Shown here: positions 19,170 through 31,788 of the stretch, piece after piece
Numbering within the stretch: the first letter of the stretch is position 1
How the letters are laid out: each line of letters begins with the position of its first letter
Assembly (NCBI RefSeq): GCF_963675165.1
Contig: NC_087392.1
Location: forward strand, 2,805,001 to 2,869,000
Reading direction: 5' to 3'
Length of the DNA: 64,000 bases
Source: Halichondria panicea
Lineage: Eukaryota > Porifera > Demospongiae > Suberitida > Halichondriidae
Made by a program: the position numbers and the translations under genes
The notes under the pieces: model-generated
Told to the model about the DNA's origin: nothing
Seen by the model: only the letters and a program-made list of their open reading frames with translations
The model's database searches: none

Positions 19170-22100
19170 TTATTTTTTTGGCCTCGGTGGCAGCGGAATC
19201 TCGTTGTACTCAGATTCAATGGCAGGGGAAAACTCGCCAGCTGTAGGCAGCTCCTCATATAGAGATTCCTCAATGGGTCCTCCCATTGGTTCTATATAAA
19301 TGTCATCATCTGCAACAGCTGGCGGCTGGTGAACGGGACTAGTCGGAGAAAAGGATGCGCTCGAGAGGGATTTTTGTAAGGGGGTCTCAGGCAGAGGTGT
19401 TGCTGATCTCTTCTTTGGTACTGGTCTGGATGGAAGCTCTGGAGGCTTGTCAAATACACCTGAGAACCTTTTGCTGTCTCGGATAGGTTCATCTCTTGAT
19501 ATTCTCTTGTATTCGACGGCCTGTGCAACAGCTGTTTCAGTATCCTCATATAAATCTTCATCCAAAAGGGGGGTTTTGTCATCTGGTTTTGGAGGGAGGG
19601 GGGCTGGGCCACTGCTACTACTTGTTGGCATGGATTCAGCATCATCGTAGATCTCATCAATGTGTGTATTGTTGTGTTCGATGGGTGCTGGGGCCATTAT
19701 AGAATATTCTTCATCAGCCACAGCTCCAGGATTCATAAGCACTTCTTGCACATTGGCATCCATGCCTTCGTACACATCATCATCTTCCAGATGTGCTGAG
19801 GGAGATGGTGGTATGGGGGGAGGAGGTTTTGAGTCCTTTGTAGCTGGCTTGTACGTTACAGGTAATGGAGGAGGTTCCTCAGATTTTGCTGTTTTTCTTT
19901 CACTTTTTGGTGTAGGCACAGAATAACGTGGTTCTGACTGCATATCATTGTAGAGCAGGCCCGAATTTCGATCACTCTTCTTAAGGCTGTTCGAATTAGC
20001 CTCATTCATTGCTTCAGCAGCAGGAATGACTTCTGCCCCTCTGTTAGCGATGGCTCCTTCTCCATCTTCTAAAGAAGTGATCCTTGTGTCACGATATCCT
20101 AGCTCAATAGTATCGTCACCACCCTCGTCTACCTTGTAAGAATATCCACGTTTCCTTTGGTGCACTATGTATACTACCAGGACTACAAGAACAATCAGTA
20201 CAATGACAAGAACAATTATGAATAGGGCAATAGCACCTCCTTCAGCTGCCAATGCACTTCTCGACGGTATGCAATCTATTGACAAGGGACCTGTACAACC
20301 AATCTCACAAGTGCTGTGACAAATCTCACACTCGTTTGTATTATCATCAGCATAGAATGTGTAACTATTATTAACATTAGGACAGGCGTTCAAACATTCT
20401 CCATTCAGCAGTGGTATTGAGTTGTTACTTCCGGGAATAAGCCTGCAACCTTTGCAATCAAATGCTGTGGGACCATCACATCCCCCAGTGAGTGAGCAAG
20501 TGCTACTGCAAGGCTGACAAACCCTCACTGAATCCTCATAGAATGTCAGTCTTGTGGGGTCTGGGTTACATGTAGCCACACACTTCTTCCTTCCGTTTGG
20601 GAAAACAAAAGACGCACCCGTACAGTTTACACAATCGAATGGAGACAATCCACTGCATCCTTCCAAGCATTGGTTATTACAGGGGGCACACAAGTTACTT
20701 TCACCCTGAAGCAAATATAGTCTTGGGCAGTTCTCTAAGCAAGAATCTTGAGATATACCATCCATCAAGGTGATTGAAACAAACACATTTGAGCAATTTC
20801 TGCAATCGGTTGAGTTTGGCCCAACACATCCGTTTTCTATAGCGCACTGACTATCACATGGTACGCATCTTCGGAGTTCATCTTTGTATGTTCCAATTGG
20901 ACATTCATCGATACATGTCTGGTTTTGCGAGTTGAATACATTAGCACAGCCGCCACATTCTGTTGCACTTGGTCCAGAGCAGCTCAAATTGCGGTCACAC
21001 TGAGTATTACATTGATAGCAGAATATACCAGCAGTGCCATTTTCTACACCAACTCGCTGATACTCGTCTAATTCACATGCATCTCTGCAGAACCTTAGCT
21101 CACCCAATGTTGACACATTCGCACAGGAAGGCACACATTGTACATTATCGGTAGAGTTTCCTAGTTCAAGTGCAAAGTTTTGACAAGTGAAACAATCGGT
21201 CGAATTGGGTCCATCACACGTTAAGCACTCCGGATCACATGGTTGACAGTTGATAGAGTTTCCAAATTGTCCTTGAGGGCATTCATTTCTATATTCCCAG
21301 CCATTAACTACAACTGTGATTGCACCAGTATCGGATTCTAGTCGAACATCGCCAGTCATTTGTTGCCCATTGGCATTGAAACCGGCATTGAATTGTACAG
21401 CTGTGTCATTTGATAGAATATTTTCAGCAGGGATGGACACGAGACTAGCTGATGAAATTCGTGTACCGCCACCGAGCAAATTTGTACCAATAACCTCTAC
21501 TTGCGTGTTTCCAAAACCGCTTGGTGGTACAACTGCATCGATCGAGCTCTGATTAAGGAACAACCATTCGATATCTTGAAAAAGAATGCCTCCAAAGTTT
21601 GAGATCAAAGTAATATCGGATGTATAGAATGAAACTGGAGAATCAGGCTGTCCGACTCGAGCAATAATACTTGTGGAAGTGCTGCTGATAACACTCAACA
21701 TTACATCATCCATTAAAGCACCGCTCACACTATTTCCACCCGATAGCAATCTTTGCCCAGTGATAGTGACCATAGTCCCCCATTGTCCCTGGCGTGGCTG
21801 AATGTCTGTCACTGTTCCTTCTTCCACGTAACTCCAACCGTCCACCCTCCTCACATAGGCTCCAGTATCGGATATCAGCACAACGTCTCCAAGCTGAGCT
21901 CGTGGTATTGGATTGGCAGACATATTGGCAGACACTTGTACCGCATCATCAGTAGGCACTTGAGTAAAAGCAGCTTGGATTCCTGCCAGAAAGACAGCTT
22001 GAATACTACTTCCTCCACCAAGCAAGTTTTCACCCCTGATGGTCACTTGAGTTCCAGTTTGTCCTTGATCAGGAGTTACACTGAATATAGCTCCTTCTGA

Positions 22101-25100
22101 AATGTAAGTGAAGTTGAAGTCACTGACAGACATGGTGTTGAAATGGGAAATCATTGTCACTGGTCCACTGAAGGAGTGTGGAGCAGATGGGCGACCGGCT
22201 CTCACTAAAAAGGTGCTCGGGAAACCAGAACTCAAAGAGTCCACAATTCTCATTTCAATAGTGGCCTCTACACCAGCTAGAAGTATTCGACTAATTCCTT
22301 CTCCATTGTGAAAGAACGATCCGTCAATGGTCACTCTTGTTCCATTTTGGCCTATTTGTGGCATGGCGTTCATTACTCTCCCAGGTGTAAGATAGGTGTA
22401 GGCAACATTTGAAGACGATTCAGTTACAGCACCAGTATTAGAGATCACTTGAACATTGCCGGGGGATAGTGCTGTTGCAGTTTGGCCAGCAACTACTTGT
22501 ATCAAATTGTCAAAGTTGGTCACAATACTCTGTACAGGAACATTGTTTAGAAGGACTGTCTCAGCTCTGTCTCCACCACCAAAAAGATTTGTTCCTGAGA
22601 TCGTTACTATAGTACCCATTCCTCCTTCATCCGGACTTACAGAAGTGATTTCGCCAGGAACAATATACCTCCAGCTGTCAGGAATAGTATAATCTGCCCG
22701 TGTGTCTACCCTGTAGCTAATGTCACTAACATTTGTTTGCATTAGTGAATCACCTGCCGATGCGACTATCTCAAAATCAGTTGCAGTAATTATCGTGGCT
22801 GATACATTTCCAAATAGAATAGAGTCTACGGAGGACCCTCCAAGAAGAAGGCCTGTGCCATTTATAGACACTCTGGTTCCTCTTTGCCCTTGCTGTGGTC
22901 CAACAGAGTATACTCGAACCTGCACGTATGTGAAGCTAAACGGTAACTCAGAGGTGTATGTGGCACTATCTTGAGATACAATTACAATAGGGCCAACGAG
23001 AGCCTGTGACGTTGAATTCCGTTGCTCGGTGATCTGAACCTGCAATTCAGTATCTGTTTGAGATATGATTGTCGTTTCTATACTTGCCAGATATACGTTT
23101 GTCACAGTTAAGCCTCTTCCTGCTTGAAAGTTTTCTCCGTTGATGGTGACTACCGAGTTGAAGTAGCCTTGCATGTTTCCGGGTGAGATGGAAGAAATTT
23201 GCACAGGATCAACATACGTCCATGCATTGACAATTATCAACTGTGTTGAGTCCAAGAAATTAATTACAACATTTCCTGTTACAGGACTACTAGGATTTGT
23301 CGCATCAGTCTGTACGGTTACTGTGAGTGTACCAAGTGCGAAGGAGAAATCAATGACTGGATAGCCAGAAAACGTAACATTCTCTACTATTGGATATGGA
23401 GCATCTCCTGGGAGATTGATAGTCACAACAGTTCCGTTTTGCCCAGACGATGGTAACACAGCACCACTGCTCACTATGGGGTAATATCTCCAAGCATTGC
23501 CAGCTAGCCCGAATTGCCGCCCATCATTGGTTTCTATTACAATCGTTCCAAATTGGCCGTCAGCAGGTCCTGCTCCAGCGACGACAACAATCTCGTCATT
23601 TGTAGCATTGTCCAGTATACGATTAACTGGAATTCCAGCAAGGTATACTTGTGTAATATTAAGATCTCCAATGAGATTTCTCCCAGATATTGTAACCACT
23701 GTGTTTTCGGATCCAGCGATAGGAAATACTGACTCCACTATTCCAGGAGTTGCGTTGTATGTAAACGTAATCTGGGGATTGTACACGATTTCGCCTGTAT
23801 TGTAAACTATCTGCACAGGCAACTGCTCTCCAGCATTGTCCGTCGACTGATAAACTCCTGCAACAAATTCAATATACGAAGAGTTTATAATTCTCGCTTG
23901 TGAAGATCTAGTCCGACCAACAATCACCATCACACCAACGTCATTGGCCAAAAGAGGAAATAGGTTCATTCCTATGATTGAAATAGTGTCTCCTGAGAAA
24001 GCTGTGCTTGGAGTGATAGAGTCCATCTGACCAGGTGGAGAGTAGTTCCAAGCATTCTCAAGCTCCAAGAAGGAGCCAACGGATGATGTCACTCTTACGA
24101 AGTCATTTTGTGTAGCAATTGGGGAGATTCCGACACGAACAGTGATGTCATTGTTAGTACTGGTGACCACTGTTGCTGGAATGTTTCCAAACATTACCGA
24201 GGCAATGGTGGAGCCGTCACCTGGGAAGCCAAGCAAATTAATTCCAGATATCTGCACTATTGTGCCGTTATTTCCAGTCGATGGGGTTACTGTGTCTATT
24301 TCTGCAATATAGTATGTAAATGTTGTGTTATTATCACTCGTGACAACCACTCCTAGATTGGTAATAATTTCTGCCGGTCCTGTACCATTAGCAGGCATGC
24401 TCACAAGATCAGGAAAGAAACCTGCTCTGCATACGACAGTGTTTCTTGTGGACATTATTACGTCTGCAGGAATTCCAGCTAGTATGCACTGCTCAACTAT
24501 TCTTCCGGAAGATCCCAGTAAGCGCATTCCTCGTAAAGTAACATCAATACCTCTTTGACCAACAGAGGGTTCTATGTTTGAAATACTACCAAGCTCCCTG
24601 TATGTCCAGAAAAACAATTCAATGATTCGTGCTCCAGTATTGATAATAATCTCAACATCACCAATTGTATCAGGTCCGCCAGCTTGAGCTATGACAGTAA
24701 CGGTCTCGCCAGTAAATGATTGAACAATTGCTTCCACTCCAGCAAGAAGCACTCGTTCTACATTCATACCTCCTCCCAACAGATTGGTTCCTCTGATCGT
24801 CACACGGGTTCCTGTTGTTCCAGAGTTTGGTTCTAGCCTATCGATTTGCCCTTCCTGCAAATATTCGAATTGCATAGTCGAAGTGATGACAGCACCAGTA
24901 ACGAGGGTGATTTCAACAGGGCCTGACTGTAAGTTTGATGAAGCAGCCGCTACAGTGATCAGAGAATTACTTGCAGTTCCTTCCAAGTCAGCTTGCACAC
25001 CTGCTATTGTTACTTGCTGTACTTCTTCACTTCCTTGTAAGAGGTCAGTTCCCGTGATTGCTACTAAGGTACCAACTTGCCCGGAGGCAGGACTCACTGA

Positions 25101-28100
25101 TAGTATAACTCCTGGTCGTACAAGTGCGAAGCCATTTAGTCGACGTGCAATCGCTCCAGTATTACCTGTCAAAAGAATGTCTCCTGTAGATGGAAACAAT
25201 GTGGATGTTGCTGGATTGTCTACAATTTCGACCGTCACACTTTCGTCACTACTTAACACGACATTTGCGGAAACTCCAGCTAGCATTGCAGAGTCTATGG
25301 TAGTTCCTCCCCCAAGCAAATGTTCTCCTTCCATTACAACTCTTGTGCCTTTTTGCCCGACAGTTGGTGTGATGCTGTAAATTGCTCCTTCAGGAAGGTA
25401 CGTAAAGCTATTAGGCAATCTAGCCACAAGTCTCTGGGGATTCTCAATTGCCACATCAGCCATAAACATACCGGCTCTCTTTGCCCTCGGTACTCGTACA
25501 GTAATTCTGTTGCCGGTTATTAAACTAACTATTTCAGCATATTCATCATCGATTGTTGCCGTCAATCCTACTGCTACGTCGAATTGAGGAGATGCTGGTA
25601 CAATGATATCTATTTGAGTTCCTTCTCTTCCTGACGTTACACCGGGGAGAGAAATAGATAGCTCCACAAATCTGAAAAACATACCACTAACAAAAGATCC
25701 ATCACTTGCAGTTATCTCGATTTCAGCTAGCATTGGATTAACAGTTGGAGCAGTACCCACAATCACTGATATCTCTGTTACTGTTGAAGTTACAATTCGA
25801 GAAACTGAATTTCCACCTATTGTAACACTAGTTAACTGGGCATTGCTTGGAAATAAGGCTGATCCTCGAATTAGAACTCCAATCCCCTCAGCCCCCTCAT
25901 CAGGGCTAATATCAGAAATAGATCCTGACTGTTCGTATGTAAAGTTCGTTGTAGAGGTGATCGTAGCTCCTGTATTGATTGTCAACTGAATTGGTCCTTC
26001 ATCTAGATCTAGTCCTGGTCCAACCACAATTATAATTTGGGAATTATCGAACGAGTTGATTGTTGCAATAATTCCAGCAACCGTAATCAAGGTAATGGAA
26101 TCTCCATATCCAAGCAAGTTTTGTCCAAGAACAATTACCATAGTTCCCTCTCGACCAGTTGTAGGGGAAAAGCTGTCGATGATTCCAGAACTTCGATGAG
26201 TATAGTTACCTCCTAGAACAATGGCTCCAGTATCCGCCATTATGAATGCTTGGCTGGGAGTGGCAGTAATTGTACGAGTATCAATACTGCCCATGATAAC
26301 ATCAATCCTCGTATCAGATGAACTTGAAATTATAGTTTCCACACCATCCACTAAAACTTGGATTGCAGCACCCCCACCACCTAGTAGGTTAGTGCCAGTA
26401 AGAGTCACTCTAGTGCCGTCTTGGCCTGTCGGAGGCTGTATATCATTCACCATGCCTTGTACTAGGTATGTCCATATTGGAGCAGATTCCACAATTGACG
26501 AGGTGTCGGAAGTAATTGTTACTACTACAGGAGTGTTTTGGACAATGTCTGTATTGGTCTGGATACGTACTCTGATAGAAGTGTTGAGCGATTGAGCATG
26601 GTCTATGATTGCTGGAGTATTTCCAAACATGACACTTGTGATATTGTTTCCATAGCCGAATAAGTTCATGCCACTGATAGAAACTGTATTAAATAAAAGA
26701 GGGAAAACATGTCAAAATGTGATTGGAAAGGTCAGGGTTAGTGAAATATTCACGAAGTGAGATAAACCCATGCAAGGGGAGATTCATTCAATGCTGTGTG
26801 CACATATGGAAACCGTGAATAGAGACAAAACTAGAATCGTGCATCATACCACATTATTGATACGGTCAGGAATCATTAGTCATGTTATTTCCTTTCCTTC
26901 AACCTGGCAACTACTCATGAATTTCCACAAACAACACATTCATCACTATTATACGTACATACTAATCGCAAGCACTCACCAAATGTTCCACTTTGTCCCT
27001 CATTTGGCAATATTTGACTGATTGAACCTCGAACACGGAACTCAAATACATCAACTCCTCTCACTTCAGCTCCATTATCAGAGAATAAAACAATATCTGC
27101 TATACTCGGAATGCCATCAGAAGCTCTCAATGTAACTAGTGTGTCAGTCGATTCAACTAATGTCGCATCCAATCCACCGACAGTTGCACGATCGATGGAA
27201 GCTCCATAGCCGAATAGATTACTCCCTGTGATTGTTAAGAGAGTGCCAAACTGCCCAAATGTCGGAGAGACGTTGGCTATCTGACCAGGAGGCTCATAGG
27301 TCCATGTTTGAATGGTCGAGGAAACAGAATGCCTATCATCGAAAAGGTCTTCAACAGAGATTATAACTGCCCCTTGCAGACCATTTATCGTGTCATTTAC
27401 TGGCTCGGCAGCTCGTACAATGATTTCCGAATCGGATAAACTCATAATAGTGGCCATAACACCATTGAGCATAACAGTAGTTGTTGGCATGACATAACCA
27501 GACAAAAGAGCTGTTCCTCTAATAGTCACAATTGTTCCTGGCTGACCTCTCGACGGAATCACTTCTTGAATTTCGGCAAACGTGAAATTTGTTGTAGATT
27601 GCACAAGTGCTCCTGTATCTGCGACCACATCGACGACACCAGTTGTGGAAATACCAGTTGAAGATGGGACTTCTACAGTAATGCATTCATTGCCTGGTAA
27701 ACCAGAAAATGCAAAGGGTGTTGCCGAGACAACAGAGCTGGAAATTCCAGCGAGAGATACTTCTGAGATTGTTAGCCCACCTCCAAGTAGTCGACTGCCA
27801 CATAGAGTGACGTTACCTCCTTCTTGAACAGCTGGAGGAATAATATGAGAGATGAATCCATCGTCAAGGTGTGTCCAAATGTTTTCCAGAAAAGTATACG
27901 GTCCGTCGTAGTCGATACTATTTATATTTTGTGTTGTGTTGATGCTAATAGAAACTATTCCTGGCGATCCACTGTTTGCACTAAGTTCAATCATATTGTC
28001 ACTCGAGCTTACGATTTCAGCAGTCATTCCACCGATAGTCACTTGAGAGAGAGAGATAAAAGTTCCCCGTCCAAGTAAATTAGATCCAGTGATTACAATT

Positions 28101-29498
28101 CTAGTGCCCCTTTGTCCACGGGAAGGTGTTACAACAGCATTGCTAGTTTGTACGAAAAGAGCGAACCGCGTTGAGACCGCCAAAGTGAACATTTGATATT
28201 GTGTTGAAATTACAACATCAGCAGCATCATTTGTGGTAATAAACTCAGGAAATCGAGCAACAAAAGATATTCTCGTTGTCTCAAGGAGCTCCAATGAAAC
28301 GCCACCAACAATAACTTCGTACATAGTGTTGTTGTCGCCACATGAGCTTGGTAAGCATGTGCCCCGTGCTGTGGCAATAGTTGTACCTGGCTGAGCTTGG
28401 AGTACGACTGCAAGGCTAAGAACAACTGAAAGAGATTGGAAAGGGACATAGTTAGTTAGTGTGTCAGTAAAGTACTGTATAGCTGGTTATTTTTGCGGCA
28501 CGAATTTTCGAGGATTGACCCAGAAAGCACACGAATAATTATACCTCTCTACTGTAGGCGTGTGCATGGTTATTTGAACCTCTATCCTCAAAAAATTAGT
28601 TTTGGGCGATCCGTGAAAATTTTGTGCCCCAAAAATAACCCGCTATACGGTATTATGAGACAAAACGTTTGAAGAGCATGTTTCCTGCCAACTTGCACGT
28701 AGTTGCTAGTTTTAAGACAGAGTGGATATTATGACACACCGTGCATGGCATAATTATATCTGATATATAAATAACTATAATAACTATAATAACTAATAGT
28801 ATAAATAACTATCGCACCCACTTGATGCTGTCTCTGGGATATTATGACACACCGTGCATGGCATAATTATATATAAATAACTATAATAACTAATAGTATA
28901 AATAACTATCGCACCCACTTGATGCTGTCTCTGTCAACACAAACATACAGCTCCATGCAAATTTCCAATTTCACAATCAAGTGGTAATGCACAGAAAGAA
29001 TGCATAGAGATCTAGCTGAATTGGCCAAATCCATGGCAGACTGCAAAAATAACTCTAGAGCAGTAGCTAGACCTACAACTCACTCGTGTCATGTAGAGAA
29101 ATGGTCAGTTCCACAGTAGAACAAGATGAGTTTGCTGGAATTATCCTTACTCTTGCAGGATTGCCTCCAGAGCGAGATGGTAAGGGGGGATTAACAGATA
29201 GCCTGAAGGTTACTGTTCTTTCATCAATAATCATCATGCTAGCCAGTTGTATTCTTTCAAGAGACAAATCCAGCTCCACGATAATATCAACAACCTGGTC
29301 CAGTCTCTCTCCTGTGATGGTGTACAATGTGCTCAGAGACTCATCAGTTCCTGTTGTACCAGAGGGCGGGTCTAGGCTGCTCACCACTGGCTGCTCTACT
29401 GAGCTGCATGTTTGAGCATTCCCTGAGTCCAGAAGCAGAATTACGGCAACAATATAAAGTAGACTCTTCAGTATGTACAGCCTTGCTGTAGAAGCCAT
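19170..29498 (-). CDS. Giant receptor: about 25 IPT/TIG repeats, furin-like repeats, TM, Tyr/Pro-rich tail
   Basis: Three minus-strand exons, 29498-29084, 28425-26980 and 26683-19170, sum to 9,375 nt (3,124 residues). The last exon alone is 7.5 kb. Signal peptide about residues 1-28 (LYILKSLLYIVAVILLL...GNAQ). About 25 IPT/TIG immunoglobulin-like repeats follow to about residue 2,415, most with the signature P.GQ.GT.V.I.G.NLLGGG. Then come roughly six furin/growth-factor-receptor-type cysteine repeats (CxPCDPECLTCDGP style, to about 2,760). A single membrane helix (IALFIIVLVIVLIVLVVLVV, about 2,770-2,795) is followed by a basic stop-transfer RKRG. The roughly 330-residue tail has polyproline SH3-type sites (PPPLP, PPPIPPSP, APLPPKP, PLPPRPKK) and acidic tyrosines (DVYEGM, EIYDDA, DLYEDT, DIYIEP, SLYEEL, SEYNEI). 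No kinase domain. This suggests a cell-surface adhesion or signalling receptor; ligand and name unknown. Confidence 0.9.
28478..28652. mobile_element. TIR element ending CCCGCTATACGGTA, in TIG-receptor intron 1
   Basis: The left end GGTTATTTTTGCGGCACGAATTTTCG and right end CGTGAAAATTTTGTGCC...AAAAATAACC are inverted copies. Same dispersed family as at 4602, 16771 and 47685. No coding capacity. Confidence 0.6.
28724..28932. repeat. Tandem duplication of about 100 bp in TIG-receptor intron 1
   Basis: Copies at 28724-28836 (113 bp) and 28837-28932 (96 bp) are nearly identical (GGATATTATGACACACCGTG ... TTGATGCTGTCTCTG). They differ mainly in the number of internal ATAACTATA units. A recent tandem duplication. 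Confidence 0.9.
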
Positions 29499-29739
29499 TT
29501 CTTGCAATGCAAAATCAATCACAAAGCTTTTACTGTAAAGCTTGTGTTGGTTGTAGATTTGTAGATCTAGCATACGCCCATCTTTCACAAGCCCCATGAA
29601 TATGATTAAGATGGGTGGGGCTCAGCAAATTGACCACAAATTCCTGTGTGCTCTTGTGATTTTCCTCCCAGGGTTTTGTGTTGCCGTTCTATCTAATTCT
29701 TTTTGAGCTCTGCTTTTCGTTTTTCAGCATTCAACAATA
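29499..29739. promoter_or_regulatory. Divergent region TIG receptor / Pro-repeat protein
   Basis: A 241-bp gap between opposed starts, pyrimidine-rich toward the plus-strand start (TTTCGTTTTTCAG just before the ATG at 29740). Bidirectional promoter inferred from position only. Confidence 0.35.
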
Positions 29740-31665
29740 ATGGCGTCAAGTTCTTCTACGGAAGCAGCAGTCAACATTGATGAGATACGAGAAAGAAAAC
29801 CAGGTAGGTAAAAGATGGGCAGACTAGATGTATTAAAATAGCAAGAACTTTACAGTAGGCTAGACAGTAATTATTATTATTCATAATGTTTCAGGGACCA
29901 AGAAGGCCACCACCACTACGACTGGCCCAAAATCTGTGAAACCATCTTCGTCTGCTGGGACAACCAAGGCCTCTCTTGATGACAAGATGGCTAAAGCTAA
30001 ACGCCTTAAGGAGCAGCAAGAAGCTGAGCGTAAGAGGAAGCTGGAAGAAAAACAGGCCCGGGAGGCACAAAGGCTGGAAGCCATGGCGCAGAGGAGGCGA
30101 GAATTGGATGCAAAGAAAGCATCAAAATTAGGAACTGCAAAACCGAAGACAATGGATGCGAACGAAAAACCTGAAGGTGGTGTTACATCGAAACCAAAAG
30201 CAACTGCTCCTGTCTCACGCGTGCGTTCAGGAAGTACAAAAACAGCAACCAGTATTCCCAAAGCAACGACAGCTAGAGAAGTGAAAAAGCCAACCAGCAC
30301 CCGAACTGTTACTGCAAAAGCTACTACCAAACCTACAGTCAAATCAACAGTGACTAAACCACCAACCACTAAATCGACTGCTACTTCTAAGCCAGCAACC
30401 AAACCAGCTTCTTTGCCTCGGCCTGGTTCAACACGAATTGCTGTTGGTGCTCGAACGACTGGTGCTTCTAAGACTACTGCCAAACCCAATGCTGTCAAAT
30501 CAGGCCTCAAAAAACCGTCCTCGACAAAGACCGCCGATGTGAAAACATCTCGTACCAAGCCCTCGTCTAAGACCACCAAAGACAGTCCCACAAAGACGTC
30601 TGCTAAATCAGCTAAACAGGACAAAAAACAAAACGAGGAGGAGAGCCATGTGGACGATCAGGTTGTAGGTGATGTGGAGAATGAGCGTGTAACCAGTGTA
30701 GATCCAGACAATGCTGTGATCCGAAGTGATGCCTTTGTTGAATCCAGTGTGGATCCAGACAATGCTGTGATCCAAAGTGGTGACTCCGTTGAAACCAGTG
30801 GATCTCCTTTGTCCAAGCATGTGTCTCAGTCTGTGCCAGCCATCACACCGAGCACTGCGAGTCGTGTGGGTCAGATCATCGCATCTCAAACCTCTCTTAG
30901 TAAGGATCTTCAGACCCGGCTCCCCCATGCCGCTGTGGTCGGGAATACAGAGGAGACTGGAGAACCGCAACCTATGGATGAGACAAGTGAAGAGCCAACA
31001 CCTGTCGAACCAACTGAAGGTATATAATTATATGTACATGTATTTTGTCTGACAGCCTGATTGAGTAATGGGTGCCTGAAAATGTGTATTTTGTACACCG
31101 GAATGTTGAACTGTAGCTGCTATTCCTTATACTGTGTAACTAAGATCCCACGTGACTTTATTAAAACTATTGGCTGACATTACTTTCTTTTTCTCTTATG
31201 TACACACAAACAGACAACGAACCTCGCCTGGTGAGAGTGTCGAGCCCTGGGCCAGAGCTGACCCTCCCTGATGAGTTTGGAGCAGAGTGGAAGAATGAGA
31301 AAGACTTGCAGGCGACCAAAGAAGAGGAGACAAGGACTGAGAGAAGAAAGGTGTGTCTGTTGTGTACACATTCAGTGTGTGATTGGTTGGCAAGCATCCT
31401 TATGTACTGCACTTGAATGGGAGTCCATTAACTACACAATCAGTGTTGTGGCATCTTATTCAATTACATCCTCAATGGCTACACGAGTTTTTTTTGAGAG
31501 AGAGTAATCCGTGCTGTGTAGTTTTGTACGCATGCATGTATATATACCTTCTAGAAATTTAATGTGACTCATGCTGACACTTCATTATTTTGACTGCATA
31601 TACACATGTATTGGACACACCCATGTATGTAGTAGTACAGCATACTACACCCATGTACACGCACG

Positions 31666-31714
<49 letters not shown>

Positions 31715-31719
31715 ACACA

Positions 31720-31788
<69 letters not shown>

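Noticed and set aside
24784-25380. 198-residue plus-strand frame inside the TIG receptor
   Set aside because: A shadow of repeated TIG codons; the minus frame has clear domain signatures across 7.5 kb.
28724-28932. Possible CRISPR-like repeat
   Set aside because: Only two copies, no spacers, and a eukaryotic intron context; a tandem duplication explains it.
29881-30624. 247-residue antisense frame rich in Val/Leu
   Set aside because: It is the antisense of the Lys/Thr/Ala-rich exon of the proline-repeat gene; composition only, no homologue recognised.
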